A DNA stretch of 5,382 nt from Candidatus Roizmanbacteria bacterium (GTDB taxonomy: Bacteria > Patescibacteriota > Microgenomatia > GCA-001788215 > 2-01-FULL-40-14), in the NCBI GenBank assembly GCA_016203755.1, contig JACQMD010000139.1, positions 1-5,382 of the forward strand, written 5' to 3'. The notes under the pieces were generated by a model. That model had not been told where the DNA came from, did no database searches, and saw nothing but the letters and a program-made list of their open reading frames with translations. Of the stretch, positions 1 to 5,072 are shown in pieces. The number at the start of each line of letters is the position of its first letter. The stretch's first letter is position 1. Made by a program: the position numbers and the translations under genes.

Positions 1-30
1 ATTCAGTATAGCAAGAGGTCAACAAACGTT

Positions 31-1029
31 TCAAGAGGACAGTTTGCTTTTGAAGTAATCCACCCACGGAATCTTGTTGGGGTCCTCACCGTAGAAGGCG
101 GCTAAATGATAGGTTAAATAACCTCCAAGAAGTAACAGTTCAAACACTTCAGCAAGTTTGTCGCCAGTTTTTGTTTCGTAGCGACTCACTTCACGCTCGT
201 TTTTGGAAACTACTTCTTCGGTGAGTAGCATGCGCTTCTGGTTTTTCGGAGCATACAATGTCGAGTTAAAAAACACAAATGAAAGATTGGCATCTTTTGG
301 ATTTTTGAGTCCTTCGAGAAGATGATGATTCATCTCCGGCACAATATGGTAGTCTGCAAACTGTTTTGCTGTTTCATTTGTTTGGTTCCTTACCACGTGC
401 GCATTTCCTGCCAAGTGTTCAGCTGCAACAAATACCACGTTTCGGTCACGCAGTTTCGTTGCGAGCCGCTCCGCTTCCTGTTGGATTGCAGGAATATGTT
501 GAGAGAGTGTATTGAGAGATGCGTTGAGATCAGGCCGCCTGATAAGTCCAATTTTAATTAAAATCCCCAGAAGCCCGATAATCATGTACCCTTGCCCCAT
601 CCTCGGTTGGCCTGCCGGATTATGTTTGGGATCAAATTTGTAATGAGGAAGCTTGTGTTCGGTTAGTATTTTGGATAATTCTCCTCCTGCAGTGACTGCG
701 GTTACCAGTGTTCCTTTTTTTATTGCCTCTTTTGTACATGCAATCGTTTCTTCTGTTGTCCCCGAATACGATGAACCAACAACGAACGTTTTTTTGCCGA
801 CAAATCCGGGAAGACGATAGTCGTTCGATAAATACAAGGGAACTTTCAGTTCATGTTCAAACAAACTTTTGACCACGTAGTAACTGTATGCAGAACCGCC
901 CATTCCGGCAATGACGATGTTTTCAATATGATGATAATTTTTCAATGCATCAAGCTGGTCAGTTTCTTCCCACGCCTGACGTGCCTGGTCGGGCAATTGC
1001 TGGAGTGATAAAAGGGCTGTGTCTGTCAT
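31..1029 (-). CDS. Bifunctional phosphoglucose/phosphomannose isomerase (SIS family)
   Basis: A cytosolic sugar-phosphate isomerase of 332 residues, close to the usual length of the PGI/PMI family described from archaea such as Pyrobaculum. It should interconvert fructose-6-P with glucose-6-P and with mannose-6-P. The first SIS domain shows GMGGSA at residues 42-47 and the phosphate-binding SSYSGTTEET at 86-95. NPAGQPRMG (138-145) carries the expected arginine R143. The second half has NQTNET with the candidate catalytic base E219, then NHH with H235 sixteen residues later, and a C-terminal WVDYFK with K327. This order and spacing match the Glu/His/Lys set I recall for the Pyrobaculum enzyme. 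The gene follows the phosphohexomutase by 61 bp and is probably cotranscribed with it. The ATG at 1029 is the start, but no clear Shine-Dalgarno precedes it. Instead a long stem-loop ends six bases before the ATG. The stop is TGA. Function is inferred from motifs; dual specificity is a family property. Confidence 0.9.
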   Translation of the reverse strand: MTDTALLSLQQLPDQARQAWEETDQLDALKNYHHIENIVIAGMGGSAYSYYVVKSLFEHELKVPLYLSNDYRLPGFVGKKTFVVGSSYSGTTEETIACTKEAIKKGTLVTAVTAGGELSKILTEHKLPHYKFDPKHNPAGQPRMGQGYMIIGLLGILIKIGLIRRPDLNASLNTLSQHIPAIQQEAERLATKLRDRNVVFVAAEHLAGNAHVVRNQTNETAKQFADYHIVPEMNHHLLEGLKNPKDANLSFVFFNSTLYAPKNQKRMLLTEEVVSKNEREVSRYETKTGDKLAEVFELLLLGGYLTYHLAAFYGEDPNKIPWVDYFKSKLSS

Positions 1030-1035
1030 AAGGAC

Positions 1036-1088
1036 TTGTAGTGCCGATTATTAAATGGCCTCATGCCGCATACTATGCGACACTACAA
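1036..1088 (-). promoter_or_regulatory. Stem-loop filling the mutase-isomerase gap
   Basis: Read on the minus strand, TTGTAGTGTCG (1088-1078) can pair with CGGCACTACAA (1046-1036) as an 11-bp stem with a single G-U wobble. The loop of 31 bases contains the end of a second inverted repeat, CGCATA-G-TATGCG (1079-1067), so an alternative fold is possible. The element starts two bases after the mutase stop and ends six bases before the isomerase ATG. The wobble pairs only in the minus-strand RNA, which fits an RNA role. It lacks a U-tract and so is not a typical intrinsic terminator. It could modulate isomerase translation, protect an mRNA end, or be a REP-like palindrome. Confidence 0.6.
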
Positions 1089-1090
1089 TT

Positions 1091-2509
1091 TTAATCAAAC
1101 GCATGAATATTGACGCCTTCGTCAAATTTAATTTGTGAATAATTTTTAAGTATAGCATGAATCTGTTTTTTGAGTGTATCGTACTCTTCCTGGGTTTTTG
1201 CCTCAAATTTAATGGTTATATACGGGCCGTTTTGGGATGCGCGGATAACTGCCATCGTTTCCTTGGTATCCATCCTGATTCCATCGATAGTCAAATATTC
1301 TGCCTCGGGATAGAGTTTTCGAAGATCGTTTGAGATTTCATTATCGATCAGTTGAAATTTAATGGCATCAGCAAGGCCAAGTTTTATCTCAGGGCTGGAA
1401 ATATAGTGCGGGAGTTCAGAAACTGCTTGCGCGAGTGTTTGTTTCTTCCTCGTCAAATAGGAAAGAAGACGAAGTGATGCAATGGCGCCGTCATCGTGTC
1501 CGTAAAAATTGTCCATAAAGAAGAAGTGTCCTGAAAGTTCACCGCCAAAGGGTGCATTGGTTTCTTTTACTTTCGCCTTAATAAATGAATGGCCGGTTTT
1601 CCATATCATGGGTTTCCCGCCGCTTGCTACAATTGTTTCCCGTACTTGTTTTGAACAGAGCGTATTGAATACTATAGTTGATCCCGGCATGTGTTCTAGA
1701 ATGTCTTTGGCAAAAATAGCAACGAGCGTATCGTTCCAGATAAGCGATCCACTTTGGTCAACGATGCCCACTCGATCCCCATCTGTATCATACGAAAATC
1801 CTAGATCTGCTTTTTCGGATATGACGCGTTTGGCAAGCCGTTCCTGCACATCCCGTTCTGTCGGATCGGGCGTTCCCAACGGAAAATTACCATCAGGATT
1901 AGTATTTTGTTCTATGATTTCGCATCCTGCACGACGAAGAATAGCGGGCAAAATGGGTCCGGTACTTCCGTTACATGAATCAACGACAATTTTAAATTTT
2001 CCAATTTCATCAACCCGACGGAAAAGATCAGTTTCGTATTCCTTATAAATATCCTGTTGCACATGTTTTCCTTTGGTTGTTCTTGTCGTAAATGTTCCCT
2101 GTTGTACCAGATCACGGAATGCGAGTACCTCATCTGTTTCCATGGTTTGAGAAAATCCGGTTCCGAGTTTCATGCCGTTATATTCTTTCGGATTGTGGGA
2201 AGCCGTAATCATCATCATGCCTTTGGAACGGAACAGGTACTGCGCAAAATATGCCATTTGTGAAATCGTTTCGCCAATATCGTAGACGGTGATTCCGGCA
2301 TTAAGGAGTGTTTCAACAACAACATCATGAATTCGTGGACTTGAAATGCGGCAGTCGCGGCCCAACACCGTATCGTAAATTCGTCTCGAAAGAAGATACG
2401 TAGCGTATCCGGAAGCTAAAGCACGGACGTTTTCATCAGTCAGTTCCGTATCGGCAATACCTCGAAGATCATACCCGCGGAAAATTCCTGGTGGCACATT
2501 AGTTTTCAT
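1091..2509 (-). CDS. Phosphomannomutase/phosphoglucomutase (alpha-D-phosphohexomutase)
   Basis: A cytosolic enzyme of 472 residues that moves phosphate between C6 and C1 of mannose or glucose phosphates, feeding GDP-mannose or UDP-glucose type synthesis. All four hallmark sites are visible in order. GYDLRG is near the N terminus (12-17). The phosphoserine loop TASHNP (102-107) has S104. The metal loop DTDGDR (241-246) has D241, D243 and D245. The sugar-specificity loop GGELSGH is at 322-328. The C-terminal phosphate-binding loop is RASQNGPY (423-430), a variant of the more usual RASNTxP. The length is normal for the ManB/AlgC type, and the substrate (mannose, glucose or both) cannot be told from the sequence. 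The start ATG at 2509 lies six bases after the holA stop, and a GGAAG in the holA end may serve as a slightly distant ribosome site. The stop is TAA. The downstream neighbour is the PGI/PMI isomerase, which supplies its substrates. Confidence 0.93.
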   Translation of the reverse strand: MKTNVPPGIFRGYDLRGIADTELTDENVRALASGYATYLLSRRIYDTVLGRDCRISSPRIHDVVVETLLNAGITVYDIGETISQMAYFAQYLFRSKGMMMITASHNPKEYNGMKLGTGFSQTMETDEVLAFRDLVQQGTFTTRTTKGKHVQQDIYKEYETDLFRRVDEIGKFKIVVDSCNGSTGPILPAILRRAGCEIIEQNTNPDGNFPLGTPDPTERDVQERLAKRVISEKADLGFSYDTDGDRVGIVDQSGSLIWNDTLVAIFAKDILEHMPGSTIVFNTLCSKQVRETIVASGGKPMIWKTGHSFIKAKVKETNAPFGGELSGHFFFMDNFYGHDDGAIASLRLLSYLTRKKQTLAQAVSELPHYISSPEIKLGLADAIKFQLIDNEISNDLRKLYPEAEYLTIDGIRMDTKETMAVIRASQNGPYITIKFEAKTQEEYDTLKKQIHAILKNYSQIKFDEGVNIHAFD

Positions 2510-2515
2510 ACATCA

Positions 2516-3229
2516 TCATACTTCCGACAGTTCGATGATAAACTGTTGCATTCGTTTTGTCAAGTTAAGCGCACTCTTCCCAGTCTTTGTTTGGTAATCA
2601 ATGAGAAGCAGTTCTTTATATGCGTTTTTTAATTTTTCTTCGGTAAAAGCGCTTGCCTGACGTTTGAGTTTTCCCCTCTGCCATGGCGCGAGGCGTTTTG
2701 TTTCGTCAATGTCAGCGCCATATGTTAGCGCAATAAGTAGTCGAAATTGCCGGACAAGCATAGTAAAAACAACTTCGGGAACGGTAGTTATGAGTGATTC
2801 ATCAAGTGCTGACAATGTGGTTTGTTGATTGCCGGGCATAATTGAGTCAACGAATTTAAAAATCGTTACGGGCATTTTAAACTCTGCAACGTTTATGTGC
2901 TTTTGTTTTTTGAGTTTCAGGAGTTGCCTGCCGACACTTTTCCCTTCCCACAAAATCATGTCCGCATCAAACTTACCCGCGACCAGATAATCAATGATTT
3001 CATCTCTTGCTTTCCCTGCGCGAAGATTTGACAGAAGATTCTCAATAACTACCAGTTTCATACCGCCAAACAGAGAATGTGACTCAAGCGATTGCACCAG
3101 CATACTCAAACCTGCTTCTTTCCCTTCAAGAGTAAATACTTCCTTTCCTTCCTCGCGAGCGATTCGTTTATTCTCAATAAGCTTATTTCTGGATACCACA
3201 ATATCATCTCCATGGAGAATGGTAATCAT
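2516..3229 (-). CDS. holA: DNA polymerase III delta subunit, short form
   Basis: The delta subunit of the clamp loader opens the beta sliding clamp during replication. This protein has 237 residues, about 100 fewer than the usual 330-340. The N terminus ITILHGDD and the SLFGGMKLVVIEN segment (52-64) fit the start of the delta AAA+-like domain. The C-terminal collar-type helical domain is clear: VFTMLVRQFRLLIAL (154-168), then WQRGKLKRQASAFTEEKL (183-200), then LLIDYQTKTGKSA (208-220), matching the family pattern of D followed by KTG. The missing length is in the middle, between the N-terminal fold and the collar, so this looks like a reduced subunit rather than a broken gene. It is the first gene of the minus-strand run. 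The start ATG at 3229 has a TATACT hexamer six bases upstream and no ribosome site. Family assignment is by motif pattern only. Confidence 0.8.
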   Translation of the reverse strand: MITILHGDDIVVSRNKLIENKRIAREEGKEVFTLEGKEAGLSMLVQSLESHSLFGGMKLVVIENLLSNLRAGKARDEIIDYLVAGKFDADMILWEGKSVGRQLLKLKKQKHINVAEFKMPVTIFKFVDSIMPGNQQTTLSALDESLITTVPEVVFTMLVRQFRLLIALTYGADIDETKRLAPWQRGKLKRQASAFTEEKLKNAYKELLLIDYQTKTGKSALNLTKRMQQFIIELSEV

Positions 3230-3235
3230 ACGGAT

Positions 3236-3243
3236 AGTATAAC
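3236..3243. promoter_or_regulatory. Overlapping divergent -10-like hexamers
   Basis: The 8-bp AGTATAAC reads TATACT on the minus strand (3241-3236), six bases before the holA ATG, and TATAAC on the plus strand (3238-3243), about 50 bases before the methyltransferase ATG. No good -35 box is seen for either. If both are used, the holA mRNA would start at or near its ATG, and the two promoters would exclude each other. The hexamers are short and could be chance. Confidence 0.35.
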
Positions 3244-3280
3244 GAATAGTAGTACAAGCTGAAAGATGTGATATGCTGTA

Positions 3281-3286
3281 GGGGGA
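3281..3286 (+). promoter_or_regulatory. Ribosome binding site of the TrmH-family gene
   Basis: GGGGGA lies six bases before the ATG at 3293 and is a reasonable Shine-Dalgarno sequence, which supports that start. A TGATATGCT extended -10-like string (3269-3277) sits just upstream but would start transcripts inside this site. Confidence 0.6.
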
Positions 3287-3292
3287 ATCACT

Positions 3293-4021
3293 ATGAAACA
3301 GTACAAAAAAAAGCGGGAGTATTCATACGCAATTGGGGTATATACAACGCTTGAGCTTTTGCGCCTCAAACCTGACTCTGTTAACAGAGTGCTTCTCAAT
3401 ACCCGGGGAGGAACAAATGAAGGAGTTGGTAAGATTGTTCAACTCTGTAACCGGCATCAGATTAAACGTGAGTATGCGGATGGCGTCATCGGAAAGATTG
3501 CAAATCGTGAAGATTGTTACGCGGTCGGCGTATTTACCAAATACCAGTCGCCCATCCAAAAGGCCAACCATCTGGTACTGGTTAACCCGCGGGATGCGGG
3601 TAATATGGGAACTATCATGCGGACGATGGTTGCCTATGAATTGCAAGATCTTGCTATCATCCGTCCTGCGGTTGATGTATTTGATCCCAAGGTGATACGT
3701 GCCTCAATGGGCGCTCTTTTTCGGATCAATTTCTCATACTTTGATTTGTTTGAACACTATACACGAGCATTTTCTCACCATCTGTATCCGTTTATGACCG
3801 ATGGAAGGAAACTGTTGTCAGGGGTAAACCTGTCTGAACCCTATTCGCTCATTTTTGGCAATGAAGGAGCAGGGCTTGGCAGAGAATATGCAATGGTCGG
3901 GACAAGCGTGCGGATACCCCAAAGCAGCGTTGTTGATTCTCTCAATCTCTCAGTTGCGGTCGGGATTGCATTGTATGAAATGAGTAACAAGATAAACTTA
4001 CCCGGTCACCCATTTACCTAG
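3293..4021 (+). CDS. TrmH/SpoU-family RNA 2'-O-methyltransferase
   Basis: An AdoMet-dependent SPOUT-class enzyme of 242 residues, predicted to methylate a ribose in tRNA or rRNA. The three knot motifs are present. Motif 1 is NPRDAGNMGTIMRT (98-111), with N104 and R110. Motif 2 is IFGNEGAGL (187-195), with E191. Motif 3 is IPQSSVVDSLNLSVAVGIAL (208-227), with the SLN triplet at 216-218. RASMGALFRI (136-145), typical of the family, is also seen. The first 90 residues form a separate N-terminal part that may bind RNA; the target cannot be named from the sequence. The ATG at 3293 is preceded by a good ribosome site. The gene is divergent from holA and convergent with the metallopeptidase gene, stopping eight bases short of it. 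Its last seven codons and TAG stop are made from an 8-bp tandem repeat, so the LPGHPFT tail is probably not conserved. Confidence 0.88.
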   Translation: MKQYKKKREYSYAIGVYTTLELLRLKPDSVNRVLLNTRGGTNEGVGKIVQLCNRHQIKREYADGVIGKIANREDCYAVGVFTKYQSPIQKANHLVLVNPRDAGNMGTIMRTMVAYELQDLAIIRPAVDVFDPKVIRASMGALFRINFSYFDLFEHYTRAFSHHLYPFMTDGRKLLSGVNLSEPYSLIFGNEGAGLGREYAMVGTSVRIPQSSVVDSLNLSVAVGIALYEMSNKINLPGHPFT

Positions 4022-4037
4022 TTACCCAATCACCCTT
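3998..4037. repeat. Five 8-bp tandem units across two convergent gene ends
   Basis: The units are TTACCCGG, TCACCCAT, TTACCTAG, TTACCCAA and TCACCCTT, consensus TYACCYNN, with no spacer. The third unit supplies the TAG stop of the methyltransferase (4019-4021). The fifth unit supplies the TGA stop of the minus-strand metallopeptidase (4032-4030). The minus strand is G-rich, with four GGG tracts and one GG, giving weak potential for a G-quadruplex. No hairpin terminator is seen between the two genes. Confidence 0.85.
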
Positions 4038-4407
4038 TGTTTTTATACTGTTGAAATAATCGTTCTACCATACGATGGTCCAGTCTCCAGTTGTGTGCTT
4101 TGTGCGGACGAAGCGATCCGGAGAAATTTTTTGGAATATGTAAGAGTTCATGGATCAATACCCGTTTTTTATCATCTATAGACAATCTGTCGTACTTTTC
4201 CGACAATACTTCAATCACATAATGAGGCGGCAAATTGAGCGCCTGTTGCCAGATCTTGGGAAAACTCCAGATGCGCGCCCGCGCGCGGGACGAAGATCCG
4301 CGGCTTCGAAAGCACACAATCCGTTTCATATCCACATGCGGCATATCGATGTGAGCAAGAATGTTGAGAAGATCCCGTTGTACGTCGTTGGCAGGTTCCC
4401 AGTTCAT
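4030..4407 (-). CDS. Small HELLH metallopeptidase, phage-metallopeptidase-like
   Basis: A small soluble zinc-protease-like protein of 125 residues from the ATG at 4407. HELLH (86-90 in this numbering) is the HExxH zinc motif, and the following IPKNFSGSLRPH provides a candidate third ligand, H102. Upstream are RSRGSSSRARARIW and the HYVIEVLSE strand. In order and wording these resemble the putative phage metallopeptidase domain family often found in Patescibacteria and phages, from memory. The substrate is unknown, and no signal peptide or membrane segment is seen. The frame extends nine codons upstream to a TTG at 4434, which would overlap the coiled-coil gene by 26 bases. I prefer the ATG because it sits one base after that gene's TGA stop, an arrangement suited to translational coupling, although neither start has a strong ribosome site. 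The final residues KNKG and the TGA stop come from the 8-bp repeat. Confidence 0.75.
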   Translation of the reverse strand: MNWEPANDVQRDLLNILAHIDMPHVDMKRIVCFRSRGSSSRARARIWSFPKIWQQALNLPPHYVIEVLSEKYDRLSIDDKKRVLIHELLHIPKNFSGSLRPHKAHNWRLDHRMVERLFQQYKNKG

Positions 4408-4408
4408 A

Positions 4409-4894
4409 TCAGAGAGGTTGAGTGCGCTGATCAATAGTATCTATCCGTTCTTCGAGACTTTCAAATCTCCGTGTAGTCCTCTCAAAGGCTTTTTCAATTG
4501 CTGACTTTAATACTTCAAATTGTTCAATTTGTTTACCAACTTCTTGCTTAATGAGATTGCTAAACGATGTTTGAAGCAGATTTTCTTCTTTCCGAATTTC
4601 CTTCTGTATCTTTTTGCCAAGTCGCTTCTCGGTATCTTTAATCTCACCTCGCAACGTAGATTCAACGTTAATAATTCGTATAGTCAGATTATCTTCTACT
4701 GACTTGATTTGATCTTGAAAAGATGATTCTACGCCGGTAACCCTTTTGCCTAATGTCTGTATTTCACTATGCAGGTTTGTTTCCATCGATTTGATGGATT
4801 TTTGAAGCGGTCGAAGCTTTTTATCCAATAATATACCCAATTCGCCAGTGGTCATATTGAAAAGTATACCATAGAATACTTGCTGCCCGTCCAT
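4409..4894 (-). CDS. Coiled-coil protein of unknown function
   Basis: I do not recognise a named family. The 161-residue product is mostly a charged helix rich in Glu, Lys, Ile and Leu. Apolar residues are spaced 3-4 apart from about residue 30 to 92, a coiled-coil pattern that mixes 7- and 11-residue periods. Three aligned 16-residue units are visible: METNLHSEIQTLGKRV (37-52), VESSFQDQIKSVEDNL (55-70) and VESTLRGEIKDTEKRL (77-92). The C-terminal part (about 95-155) continues as helix with more coiled-coil potential. There is no signal peptide or clear membrane segment. The ATG at 4894 has AGGAA eight bases upstream and is the chosen start. A second in-frame ATG at 4855 (residue 14, MTTGELG) has a TGGTATACT extended -10 seven bases upstream and could start a 148-residue leaderless form. 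The metallopeptidase follows directly, suggesting that the two act together. Confidence 0.7.
   Translation of the reverse strand: MDGQQVFYGILFNMTTGELGILLDKKLRPLQKSIKSMETNLHSEIQTLGKRVTGVESSFQDQIKSVEDNLTIRIINVESTLRGEIKDTEKRLGKKIQKEIRKEENLLQTSFSNLIKQEVGKQIEQFEVLKSAIEKAFERTTRRFESLEERIDTIDQRTQPL
4863..4871 (-). promoter_or_regulatory. Extended -10-like site before an internal ATG
   Basis: On the minus strand this reads TGGTATACT, matching the TGnTATAnT extended -10 form, and it ends seven bases before the in-frame ATG at 4855. It lies inside the coding frame of the longer coiled-coil form. No -35 box is evident, as is usual for extended -10 promoters. Confidence 0.4.
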
Positions 4895-4902
4895 GATGAT
4901 AA

Positions 4903-4907
4903 TTCCT
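4903..4907 (-). promoter_or_regulatory. Ribosome binding site of the coiled-coil gene
   Basis: AGGAA on the minus strand, eight bases before the ATG at 4894. The spacing is ideal, and this is what decides the longer start. Confidence 0.55.
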
Positions 4908-4943
4908 GTCTTCTCAATACCGGCTTACCCTTCTATGATTGTT

Positions 4944-4972
4944 TTGAAAACAGAATGAAGAAACGCTATATT
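4944..4972 (+). promoter_or_regulatory. Sigma-70-like promoter for lepA
   Basis: TTGAAA (4944-4949) and TATATT (4967-4972) are separated by exactly 17 bases, and each matches the consensus at five of six positions. Transcription would begin near 4979, giving lepA a leader of roughly 90-95 bases that includes two inverted repeats. It is the best -35/-10 pair I found in the window. Confidence 0.6.
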
Positions 4973-4984
4973 TTTTTCTGTCAT

Positions 4985-5018
4985 CTCCGGAGTGTTATAC
5001 GCAAATGCAAGTCCGGAG
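4985..5018 (+). promoter_or_regulatory. Inverted repeat in the lepA leader
   Basis: CTCCGGA (4985-4991) can pair with TCCGGAG (5012-5018) around a 20-base loop. CTCCGGAG at 4985-4992 is itself an 8-bp palindrome, so the same sequence could instead be a repeated protein site (TCCGGAG twice, 26 bp apart). No U-tract follows, so it is not a simple terminator. Confidence 0.45.
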
Positions 5019-5052
5019 CCGCATCTGGTTATTCCTCATAACGGAAATAGTA

Positions 5053-5072
5053 GGGTATAGTACAATATACCC
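5053..5072 (+). promoter_or_regulatory. Inverted repeat abutting the lepA start codon
   Basis: GGGTATA (5053-5059), a six-base spacer GTACAA, then TATACCC (5066-5072), immediately followed by the ATG. In RNA it would form a 7-bp hairpin covering the place where a Shine-Dalgarno should be; none is present. In DNA it could be an operator. It also contains -10-like TATAGT and TACAAT, the latter six bases before the ATG. Confidence 0.5.

Noticed and set aside
1509..2048. Open frame of 179 codons on the plus strand
   Set aside because: It lies wholly antisense inside the phosphohexomutase gene, whose motifs are all intact, and its translation has no recognisable domain.
2516..3229. holA as a pseudogene
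   Set aside because: Although short, both ends of the family pattern are present with no internal stop or frameshift.
3323..3695. Overlapping open frames on both strands inside the methyltransferase
   Set aside because: The 3293-4021 frame has all three SPOUT motifs and a ribosome site; the others have nothing.
3998..4037. CRISPR array or telomere-like array
   Set aside because: The units are 8 bp with no unique spacers, only five degenerate copies, and lie inside gene ends.
4278..4289. Perfect 12-bp palindrome CCCGCGCGCGGG as a binding site
   Set aside because: It encodes the Arg/Ala-rich segment of the metallopeptidase in a region that looks conserved in the family; coding use of GCG and CGC codons explains it well enough.
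31..4411. TGA read as glycine (Gracilibacteria-type code)
   Set aside because: Several genes with complete motifs end at TGA at the expected length, so TGA is a stop here.
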